Source: Chitinophagaceae bacterium UBA7600 (GTDB lineage Bacteria > Bacteroidota > Bacteroidia > Chitinophagales > Chitinophagaceae). From it: DNA of 40,387 bases. This document shows, piece after piece, positions 1 through 7,840 of this stretch. The stretch is from contig DLKC01000074.1 of assembly GCA_002478885.1 (NCBI GenBank), positions 1 through 40,387 on the forward strand. The letters run 5' to 3'. Made by a program: the position numbers and the translations under genes. The notes under the pieces are model-generated. The model had not been told where the DNA came from. It did not search any database and saw only the letters and a list, made by a program, of their open reading frames with translations. Each line of letters opens with the position of its first letter. Positions within the stretch are counted from its first letter, which is position 1.

Positions 1-2
1 TC

Positions 3-20
3 GTTGCGTCGCAATCACTT
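3..20 (+). repeat. Dispersed intergenic repeat, copy at window edge
   Basis: GTTGCGTCGCA matches the 11-base core of the intergenic repeat family found throughout the window (see 16999-17154). It is followed by a degenerate CACTTTAT where other copies have CnCTTGTAC. It lies directly upstream of the 6-phosphogluconolactonase start, which suggests the first 57 bases are intergenic rather than the end of an upstream gene. Confidence 0.5.
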
Positions 21-57
21 TATCGTCCGGTTCATTTATCAGCTTAAAACCGATCTT

Positions 58-798
58 ATGAATATGAGTATTTCGGCCGACATCAATTTGTTAAGCATCG
101 CAGTTGCTGACTGGATGGTTGAACTCATGCAGGAAACACTGGAAAAGCAAGACCGTTTTACGCTGGTGTTAAGCGGTGGCAACACGCCAAAAAAACTGAA
201 TGAATTATTAACTACGCAAGTGTATAAGAACGCGATCGACTGGACTAAAGTGCATATTTTTTTCGGCGATGAACGCTTTGTTCCCTTTGCTGATGAGCGT
301 AATAATGCTAAGATGGCTTTCGACACCCTACTCAATCATGTGCCGGTTGCAAGAGAGAACATCCACATCATGCAAACGGAAAATATTTCTCCGGAAGAAA
401 GCGCGAACGCATATGAAACAATTTTAAAACAATATTTTCCAACGTTTGATAGCAGTAATTCAAAAGCTACCACTTTCGACCTGGTGTTGCTGGGCGTCGG
501 GGATGATGGCCACACGCTTTCCCTGTTTCCCGGCAAAACAGAAGTAATACAGGAAACAGAAAAATTGTGCACTTCGTTGTGGCTGGAAGAACAAAACATA
601 CATCGTATTACACTTACACATCCAATCGTTAACCAGTCTGCCGCCGTAGCATTTCTTGCCTCGGGAAGCAACAAAGCGCAGGCATTAAAAGAAGTATTGT
701 ATGGCGTGTATAATCCTGCTGTGTATCCCTCACAAATAATAAAACCCGTAGGCGAACTGCATTGGTTTGTAGATGAAGCAGCGGCTTCATTATTTTAA
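58..798 (+). CDS. pgl: 6-phosphogluconolactonase
   Basis: Hydrolyses 6-phosphogluconolactone to 6-phosphogluconate, the second step of the oxidative pentose phosphate pathway, in the cytoplasm. The 246-residue product has the family landmarks LSGGNTPKKL near the N-terminus, FFGDERFVP in the first third and GVGDDGHTLSLFPG in the middle, as expected for the NagB/DevB-type lactonase fold. The reading frame is open back to a TTG at position 4, but ATG 58 (or ATG 64) removes a tail that does not look like the family and overlaps a dispersed repeat copy. In many bacteria zwf lies just upstream; that region is outside the window. The stop codon overlaps that of the convergent T9SS gene by four bases, leaving no room for a separate terminator. 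Confidence 0.93.
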   Translation: MNMSISADINLLSIAVADWMVELMQETLEKQDRFTLVLSGGNTPKKLNELLTTQVYKNAIDWTKVHIFFGDERFVPFADERNNAKMAFDTLLNHVPVARENIHIMQTENISPEESANAYETILKQYFPTFDSSNSKATTFDLVLLGVGDDGHTLSLFPGKTEVIQETEKLCTSLWLEEQNIHRITLTHPIVNQSAAVAFLASGSNKAQALKEVLYGVYNPAVYPSQIIKPVGELHWFVDEAAASLF

Positions 799-2399
799 CG
801 CTGGTGCTGCACAATTAATTTACCGGTAAATGATGGCTTTCCTTCACGCGTTATCTTAAGAATGTATAGCCCATTGGAGAAAGAGCTTACATCAATGTAA
901 TTCTCATCGTCAAGATTTTTCCTGTGAAGCAAAAGCTTGCCATCAGGGTTGTATAGGAATAAGCCTGCTTCACTGCGCTCGCCTGTTATATTAATTCTCA
1001 CTATTCCGGTTGCCGGATTTGGAAAGAACCAGCTTTGCACATCGTGCTGAATAGCTTCATCAGCCGCCGCTAACAATGTAGATCCATATTGAAGTTCATA
1101 ACAGCCCATATCGATTTTACCGCTATCTGGCCAAATACGTGGATTGCCATCAAGGTCTTTTTGGGCAGTTTGTTTTATAGCTTTTCCCGCGTTAATACAG
1201 GGGGACTTTCTTTTTAAATGAAAATCTGATTCAGATACAAAGACAGGATTTGAAGATAGGTTACCCTTGCCTGCATATCCATCTTTAATATCAGAAAATA
1301 AAGCTTGTACAACAAACGCATTATTGCCATAGCCGGCAAACAATTCATTGCCCTGCTGGCCATCATTCCAAAGTACCGAGTTTATGATATCTATTTTGTT
1401 TGCTTTATTACCTGTTGCTTCGGAAATAAACACACTTTTTCCCTTTATAAAAAAGCTATCATTATTCAGGCCGGAACTTTTTGACGATGTGCCGGTGATT
1501 GTGCAATTCTCAATTCGCAATAAATTGCCGCTGCTTCCCACCACAATAGCGCCTCCATTGAGCGTATCAGTTTTGCCAATCTTAAGAGTCGCATAAATAC
1601 TGTTGTTGGCGAAAAGCGAATTGGAGATTTTTATATTGGAAGCATCCATATCAAGCGCAACTCCGCCAGGTAAATTAAAAGCTGACGGCGGCTCAAGCAA
1701 TGCAGAAGAACTGGAAATATTGTTTTGAATTTTTACGGCATCAAAACTAATGGCTGAACTATCTGCACTTATTACCGCGCCATTCTGGAAAGCTGACGAA
1801 CCATTATCATGTATGTTTGAATGCACAACCTTTACATTGCTGTTTTTCACAAATAAAGCATAGCCTTCGAAAGAAAGGTATGAACTGCAGGCAGAGCAAT
1901 CCCCCCTGGAATTATTATAAAAGCTGCTCCCGGAAATTTTTACAGTGCTGTTTGTGCAAAGCATACCTGCGCCTCTTTGCGGGCCAAGATATGGATCTCC
2001 CATCAGGTTATTCCTGAAATTACAGTCGTCGAAACCCGCTGCTGCATTGCTGATGTTTACCCCTCTGCCGGCATTGCGGAATGTAATACCTGTTATGGAA
2101 GCATTCAGATCATTGATGGATGTACCCGCTATTACTAAAAGTTGTTTTGTAAAATCCCTGTTACCATCAATCACTACAGAATCACTATTTATTCTTCTTC
2201 CTTTCAAGCTTATATTTTGTACGTGCGGCCAGGAAAGATATTCGCTGTAAATACCCGGTTCAACAATTACAATGTCTCCTGCGGTGCACGCGTTCAGGGC
2301 TGATTGTATAGAGGTAAATTGCCCGGGAACGTGTTTCTCTGCCGCATGCAGAAAATCGGTTATTAGGATCAAAACGATAAATAGGTAGATCTTTTTCAT
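795..2399 (-). CDS. Secreted right-handed parallel beta-helix protein with T9SS sorting domain
   Basis: A 534-residue secreted protein. Residues 1-19 form a Sec signal (MKKIYLFIVLILITDFLHA). The body begins with a pectate-lyase-like opening (VIVEPGIYSEYL, then VVIDGNRD) and continues with irregular NNS/GGAI/ISNSLFANN-type rungs typical of a parallel beta-helix, ending in the CINAGK...DLDGNPR...DMGCYE block often seen at the end of such domains. The last ~80 residues (FPNPATGIVRINITG ... SNGLYILKITREGK) are a type A T9SS sorting domain, so export through the outer membrane by the type IX system is expected. The ligand is unknown; relatives bind or cleave polysaccharide, but no catalytic residues can be named here. 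It is last in a minus-strand run. Confidence 0.88.
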   Translation of the reverse strand: MKKIYLFIVLILITDFLHAAEKHVPGQFTSIQSALNACTAGDIVIVEPGIYSEYLSWPHVQNISLKGRRINSDSVVIDGNRDFTKQLLVIAGTSINDLNASITGITFRNAGRGVNISNAAAGFDDCNFRNNLMGDPYLGPQRGAGMLCTNSTVKISGSSFYNNSRGDCSACSSYLSFEGYALFVKNSNVKVVHSNIHDNGSSAFQNGAVISADSSAISFDAVKIQNNISSSSALLEPPSAFNLPGGVALDMDASNIKISNSLFANNSIYATLKIGKTDTLNGGAIVVGSSGNLLRIENCTITGTSSKSSGLNNDSFFIKGKSVFISEATGNKANKIDIINSVLWNDGQQGNELFAGYGNNAFVVQALFSDIKDGYAGKGNLSSNPVFVSESDFHLKRKSPCINAGKAIKQTAQKDLDGNPRIWPDSGKIDMGCYELQYGSTLLAAADEAIQHDVQSWFFPNPATGIVRINITGERSEAGLFLYNPDGKLLLHRKNLDDENYIDVSSFSNGLYILKITREGKPSFTGKLIVQHQR

Positions 2400-2523
2400 A
2401 GTAGTGGGAATTACAGGTTTTGTTGAAGGTTAACAGGTACAATCTACGCCAAAAACCTCAACGGGCTATTCCGTTGTTGAAGCAAACCTGTCGTGTAATG
2501 GTACGATTGCTGATATGCCCGGT

Positions 2524-3321
2524 TCATTTCTTTTTACTGTTCCAATAAACTCTTCTTCCAACAAGCACTTTAAAAACAGGCCCGTCAGTTGCAGGCGTTA
2601 ACCCAAAGCCCACGCCTGTATTCAGTTCCCAGTGCTTGTTGTTCAGGAGATCGAAAGTTGCATAAAGGGCATGGCCTTGTTCAGGGGCTTTGTCAAAATT
2701 GTTCAAAGGTCCCATATCCCCATAATACTCCGCCCCGATAGCGCCGTTTTTGAATAAGGCGTAACTCAGTTTTATATTAGGTGCAAAAGAAGGCACAGAT
2801 GATTCGTCAATACCCTTTAATTGAAAAGCAAGCGTTGGATTGAATGATAGATAAAGCTTTTCCCACTGCTTGTCGATGATGGGCCTTAACTCGAGGCTCC
2901 ATGTCTCGGTAGAATAATTGGCACTCTGGTAACCAACCTCTGCCGATAAACTTATGCCCACTGGCAGGTTCCATTTTGATGGCGCCATAATACGTGGCCG
3001 GAGATGAACGCCTACAAAATGAAATCCGTAGTCGGGTAGGTAGTTCATAAAGACATAAAACCCCATTTCAAAATTATCAGTGAGCCCATGCGTAATTTCT
3101 ATCGTTTCATGCAAAGCGTGGTAGGTCGGCCTTACACCTTTTACCGGCTCCTTTTCACCATCAAATGTGTAATTGCTGTGTAGTTCAAAGATAGTGCTGT
3201 TCTTTTGCTGCGTTTGTGAACCGTAAACCTGTATTTCGTAATTCTCCTGTGCTATTAAGTTGTCGGAAATAATACAGGTCCATACAAATAAAATGATCGT
3301 TCTGTGAAGCTTGATGTGCAT
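2524..3321 (-). CDS. Predicted outer-membrane beta-barrel protein, unknown function
   Basis: About 265 residues when started at ATG 3321 (MHIKLHRTIILFVW), which gives a normal signal peptide ending near LIAQ; an upstream ATG adds 13 residues with no signal-like character. The mature part alternates hydrophobic and polar residues in short strands separated by Gly/Pro/Asp turns (GFYVFMNYLPDYGFHFVGVH, ISLSAEVGYQSANYS, AIGAEYYGDMG) and ends near LVGRRVYW, which resembles a small outer-membrane barrel. It resembles proteins annotated as transporters or MetA-pathway outer-membrane proteins, but no specific family is recognised with confidence. It follows the GH3-family gene by 82 bases on the same strand and may be co-transcribed with it. 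Confidence 0.7.
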   Translation of the reverse strand: MHIKLHRTIILFVWTCIISDNLIAQENYEIQVYGSQTQQKNSTIFELHSNYTFDGEKEPVKGVRPTYHALHETIEITHGLTDNFEMGFYVFMNYLPDYGFHFVGVHLRPRIMAPSKWNLPVGISLSAEVGYQSANYSTETWSLELRPIIDKQWEKLYLSFNPTLAFQLKGIDESSVPSFAPNIKLSYALFKNGAIGAEYYGDMGPLNNFDKAPEQGHALYATFDLLNNKHWELNTGVGFGLTPATDGPVFKVLVGRRVYWNSKKK

Positions 3322-3403
3322 GCAGTCAAAAATATAAAAATAAATATTGTAACTGCACAATGATTAATGGCAGCGCTGCCCGGTTATAAAATTTGTAATG
3401 GCT

Positions 3404-4885
3404 CTAATCAATGCCGCAAAGCGTAGCTGCTTTACGCATGATATGTTGGTCCTGTGAAAGATGCTTCGTTTTTGACTGCGCGGTAACATGCTTCACATCT
3501 ATGTTGTGAAAAAACCTTTCAGAAACGGGAATAATATCAGGCTGGTTGATGACGCTTGCTTTTGAAAGGTCATGATAATAACTGTTTTTGCTGCAGAGAT
3601 TTTGATCAAGTAACAACTGAAATGTTTTAATGTCCGTGGGCGCTAGTTCAAAATCGATATAACACCTGTAGCGGGATGCTTCAAAGTCAGGAACGATGAG
3701 AAAATCTCTGATAATACTGTTTGCCTGCGTTGACGTTTTCGCCATCGCTTGCTCGGCTTGTATCGGCAGCATATGCTCGCCAAAAGGCGAGAAAATATCG
3801 TTAAGTCTGCCACATATGATAAGTCTGTAGGGATTTAGTGAAACAAACTCTACCATATCATTCATCATGTAGGCCCATAAACCATTACAAACTGAGATCA
3901 CGATTGCGTAGCGCTGAAATAAACTTACGTCCTTTAACTGTATCCTCGCCGGTTGCGGGCTGCTGGCTTCTTTCAGCGGAATGAACTCGTAAAAAATCCC
4001 CTGGTTACAAATCAACTCCATTCCTTTTACTCCCGGTACCGGCTGGTAAGCAAAATTCCCTTCTGTGGCTGTATAATTTTCCAAAATTATTAAGTCGCCG
4101 CCCATATGCTCATAAATCAGTTGCTCATAAGGCTCGCAGTTCATGCCAGTGAGAAATAGTACGCTGAATTGCGGAAAAAATGCTTTGAATTTCCTTCCCT
4201 TTCTTTTTTCAAATTCGTTTAAAAAATGAGATAGCCATACAGGAAGAGCAACGGCCATGTTTATGTCATTTACTGGTATTGTATCAATAATAGTATTAAG
4301 CCTTTGTGCAGGTTCTGTTAAACCATTCAAACAGCTGCCCGGAAAGGAGAATGATTTCGCCCATGTTGGCATACGGGACGACTTTATCGCTGAGATGGCG
4401 CCACATGCAAAGCCATTGATGTTTTCAAATTCCTGTTGGTCATCGAGGTAAAAAACTTTTTTTCCGATGAAACGGGCATGCCCTTTTAGCATGGCAAGAT
4501 TGCATAACATATATTTTGCTGCATACTGTGTACATGATAAAAATGCATTGGTTACCGGCAAATATTTTGAAGCGTCTGTTGTACCAGTTGTCTTGCCAAA
4601 ATAGTCCGGAAGCCCTGGCCAAAGCACATCTTTTTCCCGGTTGAATATTCTTTGTATATAAGGTTTAAAAGCCTCGTATGTTCTTACAGGAACATGTCTT
4701 TTAAAATCATCGTAATTTTTTATGTTTTTGAAACAGTGTTCTTTTCCAAAAGCTGTATGCGATCCATTTTGTATCAGCTCACTGAAAATATTTTGTTGGC
4801 AGTCTGTCGCATGAAACCTGTTGACATGCACAAGTTTGGCGAATTGCCTGAAGTAGTAATATTGTATGGTTGAAATAAAGGACAA
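3404..4885 (-). CDS. GH3-family acyl-adenylating enzyme (auxin/jasmonate-amido synthetase-like)
   Basis: A 493-residue member of the GH3 branch of the ANL adenylating superfamily. Plant relatives adenylate a carboxylic acid and couple it to an amino acid; the substrate of bacterial members is mostly unknown. The order of motifs fits: N-terminal TAFGKEHCFKNIKNYDDFKRHVP, the phosphate-binding loop KTTGTTDASKYLPV (residues 98-111), the second nucleotide motif ENYTATEGNFAYQ (269-281), and the hinge region LIICGRLNDIFSPFGEHM before a small C-terminal domain. No signal peptide, so cytoplasmic. The length is slightly short of plant GH3 proteins but normal for bacterial ones. Neighbours do not reveal a pathway: a phosphatidyltransferase lies upstream across a 235-base gap and an outer-membrane protein downstream. 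Confidence 0.85.
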   Translation of the reverse strand: MSFISTIQYYYFRQFAKLVHVNRFHATDCQQNIFSELIQNGSHTAFGKEHCFKNIKNYDDFKRHVPVRTYEAFKPYIQRIFNREKDVLWPGLPDYFGKTTGTTDASKYLPVTNAFLSCTQYAAKYMLCNLAMLKGHARFIGKKVFYLDDQQEFENINGFACGAISAIKSSRMPTWAKSFSFPGSCLNGLTEPAQRLNTIIDTIPVNDINMAVALPVWLSHFLNEFEKRKGRKFKAFFPQFSVLFLTGMNCEPYEQLIYEHMGGDLIILENYTATEGNFAYQPVPGVKGMELICNQGIFYEFIPLKEASSPQPARIQLKDVSLFQRYAIVISVCNGLWAYMMNDMVEFVSLNPYRLIICGRLNDIFSPFGEHMLPIQAEQAMAKTSTQANSIIRDFLIVPDFEASRYRCYIDFELAPTDIKTFQLLLDQNLCSKNSYYHDLSKASVINQPDIIPVSERFFHNIDVKHVTAQSKTKHLSQDQHIMRKAATLCGID

Positions 4886-4968
4886 ATTTTTCTTATCGAT
4901 TTCTGCAAATGTCTAAAGCATTTTTTCGAGATCTTGTTACCCGGCGTCCGCCTGTCTGTTGAACTGAT

Positions 4969-5076
4969 GTTGTGTCACGCACTTCAGGGTTCAGAACCAT
5001 ATTGAACAGGGAACAAATTGCCTTCCGGCTTTTTGCGTTGATGCCATGGTTGCTTTAGCACAAGTGAGCGACGCAA
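4969..5076. repeat. Inverted pair of dispersed intergenic repeats
   Basis: The left copy GTTGTGTCACGCACTT (4969-4984) faces the right copy GCACAAGTGAGCGACGCAA (5058-5076). Reading both inward, TTGyGTCrCnCACTT matches at about 12 of 15 positions. The pair lies in the 235-base gap between the GH3-family gene and the phosphatidyltransferase and has the same geometry as the clearer element at 16999-17154. Confidence 0.5.
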
Positions 5077-5120
5077 GTAAAGCTGCATAGCGTTGTCAAA
5101 GCCGGGTACATATAAGTTGG

Positions 5121-5723
5121 TTACCCGTTAAAAAGCATAAACTTTTTGACCTGCTTCCCTTTTCTTAACCGCCACGCATGCCATGCACTCGGCACATCGT
5201 GCTGCCATTGCGGAAGTATGAGCGTTATAAGTATCCTGTCAAGATGTGATACAATACCCGAAACCAGGCAAAAATAAAAGAGAAAACCTGCGTTGCCATT
5301 GAGTATAAGATCAGTGAAGGCCGCCAGCAACGTGAGTCCCCAGAACTTGGAGAGGTAAGCATGCGTGCAGGTTTCGCGGCCGAATTTAATGATGCTTACT
5401 GCATAACACGATGCCTCCATGCCAAGCAATGTCCAGATTACAAATTTATTTTCACTGATCACCCTTGGCCAGATGAACCATGCCGTAAAACCAGCTGAGA
5501 GCCAGAAAATCATGTCGGTCTGGCTATCGAGCCTGCGCATTTTTGCTGTAGATGTATTTTGTTTACGGGCAATGATGCCATCGAGCACATCACTGAGTAA
5601 GCCCAGGAAGAGCAGTGCAACGATCAGCTTTGTGTATTGCTCATCAAAAACATAGCCCAGCCATAACATGAGCGGGGCCAGTAAAAAGCGAAAAGCGATA
5701 AGTGCATAGGGAAACTGTTTCAT
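5121..5723 (-). CDS. CDP-alcohol phosphatidyltransferase family membrane protein (variant motif)
   Basis: A 200-residue integral membrane protein with about five or six hydrophobic segments, of the family that transfers a phosphoalcohol between CDP-linked donor and alcohol acceptor (phospholipid or related head groups). The signature D-x2-D-G-x2-A-R-x8-G-x3-D-x3-D is present as SDVLDGIIARK...MRRLDSQTD: D45, D48, G49, A52, R53, D66 and D70 are kept, but the second glycine is Met62. All metal-binding aspartates remain, so activity is possible. The start at ATG 5723 (MKQFPYALIAFRF) is chosen because the longer frame from 5798 adds a charged, non-family 25-residue tail. A 97-base gap precedes it; the substrate cannot be deduced. 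Confidence 0.8.
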   Translation of the reverse strand: MKQFPYALIAFRFLLAPLMLWLGYVFDEQYTKLIVALLFLGLLSDVLDGIIARKQNTSTAKMRRLDSQTDMIFWLSAGFTAWFIWPRVISENKFVIWTLLGMEASCYAVSIIKFGRETCTHAYLSKFWGLTLLAAFTDLILNGNAGFLFYFCLVSGIVSHLDRILITLILPQWQHDVPSAWHAWRLRKGKQVKKFMLFNG

Positions 5724-5815
5724 ATGACAGTATTTAGACTGGCCGTGCCTTATTTCGGTACGGTCTTTTGATAAATAAATATACAATAGCTTATACATTG
5801 TTCTGTAAGTAAGGG

Positions 5816-5842
5816 AAGCATGCCCGTCTTGCAGGCATGCTT
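5816..5842. terminator. Perfect 9-bp hairpin between minus-strand genes
   Basis: AAGCATGCC (5816-5824) pairs with GGCATGCTT (5834-5842) across a 9-base loop. It lies 57 bases beyond the stop of the seven-repeat T9SS gene and upstream of the phosphatidyltransferase. There is no clear T tract on either side, so an intrinsic terminator is not certain; it may instead be an mRNA-stabilising hairpin. Confidence 0.35.
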
Positions 5843-5898
5843 TCGAGACTGTTTTTAACAGGTAGCGTTATGATCCGGGGGAGAGTAATTGGCACTTT

Positions 5899-7491
5899 TT
5901 ATTGTACGATCATTATTTTCTTTGATGTCCCGTCGACACTGTTCTTCAGGTAGTAAGTGCCTGCACTGAATTTTGATACATTGATCGTTCCGGCTCCGTC
6001 AATTAACTGGCTGAGTAATATTTTACCTGACTGGTCAGTAAGTGATATCGTGGCTCTTCCATTAACCGATACCAGTAGCTGGCCTTTTGCTGGATTTGGA
6101 TATGCCTTGAATTGTTGGGGCAGGTTATTTTTTTGAATGATATCATCGGTGGTGGTTGCGAAGACCGCTGTTTTTTGGTACGCAAGTGTTACAAACCAGA
6201 TATCAAGCCCGCCTCTTGACGCTTCTGATTTCTCGCCACTGATTCCGGAAGAAGAGGAGCCACCAATAAAGAAAATATCTCTTTTAGTTTCCTGTATGCT
6301 GCGAACGTTATCATTGCCATAACCACCGAGGGTTTTATCCCAGGATATTTTTCCGTTCTTGTTCAACTTCACCACCCATATATCATAATCGCCGCGGCTG
6401 TTTTCTGTTTTATCGCCTGATATATTCGAGGCAGAGTTGCCTGCAATGATTAAACCACTGTCTGCTGTGTTGGAAACGGTTGCCTCAAATTCATAACCAC
6501 TGCCACCTATTGTTTTATCAAATTGCACTTTGCCATTCCGCGAAAATTTTACGATCCAGAAATCAAAAAGCCCTTTGGAATTTTCGGTTTTTTCTCCCGA
6601 AATATTGGAGGCGGAAGATCCGGATACAACATAGCCTCCATCGGGGGCTTGCGCAAGGCCGCTTACATAATCGTTATCCGCACCGCCAGCCGTTTTATCC
6701 CATTGTTTATTCCGGTTCTTATCAAGCTTCACCGCCCAGAAGTCGTTGTTCCCCCTGCTGTTTTCTGACTTTTCGCCAGATATATTCGATGTTGAAATTC
6801 CACCCAGGAAATAGCCACCATCAGGTGTTTCAATTACCGCGTTTAAAAATTCGTCGCCGCTGCCGCCGATGGTTTTGTCCCAGGCTTTATCGCCGTTGCT
6901 GTTGAGTTTTACAATCCAGTAATCATAACCACCTCTGCTGTATTCCGACTTATCGCCTGAAGCATCCGAACCTGATGAGCCGCCGATAAGGTAACCACCG
7001 TCTTTAGTCTGTTGCACAGAGTTGCAGAATTCGTAGGAACTGCCACCCAATGTTCTTTGCCATTCAACGCTGCCAAAGCTGTTGAGTTTTATTACCCAGA
7101 AATCAAAGACGCCTTTATTATCTGCCTTATCTCCCGAAGGAAAAGAAGCAGAATTGCCTGCGAGTATATATCCGCCATCTTTTGTTTGCGCCAAAGCAAG
7201 TATTTCATCAACGTCAAAGCCACCGAGTGTCCGTTGCCATTGAATATTATTTTGTTTGTCAAGCTTTACCAGCCAGTAATCGTCTACGCCATTATTAGTT
7301 TCTGTTTTTTCACCGGAGATCGGCGAGTATGACCTGCCGCCAAGCACAACGCCCCCGTCGGTAGTTGGCCAGGAGGCACCGGCCATATCGTCGTAATAGC
7401 CACCAAGTGTTTTCTGATTTAAAATAGTTGGCTGCGCATAACTGGTTACGCAAAAGGCAAGTAGCAGGAGTAATATGAATTGCTGTTTCAT
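5899..7491 (-). CDS. Secreted seven-repeat (propeller-like) protein with T9SS sorting domain
   Basis: A 530-residue protein with a Sec signal (MKQQFILLLLLAFCVTSYAQ) and seven tandem repeats of about 57 residues between residues 22 and about 445. Each repeat has a core D-[YFI]-W-x-[VI]-K-[LF] followed by x-W-x-[KR]-T-x-G-G and then DGGY-x-x-x-G-S. The seven cores are DYWLVKL, DFWVIKL, DYWIVKL, DFWAVKL, DFWIVKF, DIWVVKL and DIWFVTL; seven units suggest a closed seven-bladed beta-propeller, which is an inference. Linkers rich in SGEKSENSRG separate the units. The C-terminus (FKAYPNPAKGQLLVSVNG ... FSAGTYYLKN) is a type A T9SS sorting domain. Probably surface-attached or released; ligand unknown. 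Confidence 0.88.
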   Translation of the reverse strand: MKQQFILLLLLAFCVTSYAQPTILNQKTLGGYYDDMAGASWPTTDGGVVLGGRSYSPISGEKTETNNGVDDYWLVKLDKQNNIQWQRTLGGFDVDEILALAQTKDGGYILAGNSASFPSGDKADNKGVFDFWVIKLNSFGSVEWQRTLGGSSYEFCNSVQQTKDGGYLIGGSSGSDASGDKSEYSRGGYDYWIVKLNSNGDKAWDKTIGGSGDEFLNAVIETPDGGYFLGGISTSNISGEKSENSRGNNDFWAVKLDKNRNKQWDKTAGGADNDYVSGLAQAPDGGYVVSGSSASNISGEKTENSKGLFDFWIVKFSRNGKVQFDKTIGGSGYEFEATVSNTADSGLIIAGNSASNISGDKTENSRGDYDIWVVKLNKNGKISWDKTLGGYGNDNVRSIQETKRDIFFIGGSSSSGISGEKSEASRGGLDIWFVTLAYQKTAVFATTTDDIIQKNNLPQQFKAYPNPAKGQLLVSVNGRATISLTDQSGKILLSQLIDGAGTINVSKFSAGTYYLKNSVDGTSKKIMIVQ

Positions 7492-7840
7492 GGTTTTTGA
7501 TTTTTTATGTTATTGAGTAAAGAAAACTTTTTTAAGTCCGGCTTCACTACAGCTGGCATCGGCTCCTGCGCTTGGTAAAAGATATTTTCTGCGATGTTGT
7601 TGTCCTGCAAAACCCGCTACGGATGGAAGCAGTGCGATATGCTGTTGATGTTTAAGACTAAGCTAATATCTTAGGACATGCAACTCAGGCAGGAGTTGGT
7701 AAAATATCAAAGTGGATTAATATATGGCAGAAAATAAGGTTAGGATCAACTTACCAATGCGTTCCGCTTATACATCAACAGATACTGATTAAATATTAAA
7801 CATGCTGGAAATACCAGGAAAGAAAATTTATATTTAATAG
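7492..7840. other. Divergent intergenic region, 349 bases
   Basis: Lies between the divergently transcribed T9SS gene and the histidine kinase, so it should carry promoters for both. No clear TTG/TAnnTTTG pair was found on either strand. It contains a degenerate copy of a repeat module (7538-7575) shared with 12982-13009. No gene or RNA was recognised. Confidence 0.5.
7538..7575 (+). repeat. Repeat module shared with 12982-13009
   Basis: CCGGCTTCACTACAGCTGGC (7538-7557), then ATCG, is matched at 12982 by CCGGCTTCAGTGCAGCCGGC, then ATCG, with only three differences over 24 bases. The second copy lies inside a dispersed repeat element. A shorter piece, GCCGGCATC, recurs at 16970, just before another element, suggesting this module belongs to the same family. 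Confidence 0.5.

Noticed and set aside
1..57. C-terminus of zwf (glucose-6-phosphate dehydrogenase) before pgl
   Set aside because: No frame in these bases ends in a convincing family C-terminus, and the start of the region is a dispersed repeat core.
4886..5120. tRNA or small RNA gene in the gap upstream of the GH3-family gene
   Set aside because: No cloverleaf, no T-loop sequence GGTTCnAnnCC in context and no terminator; the only structure is the repeat pair.
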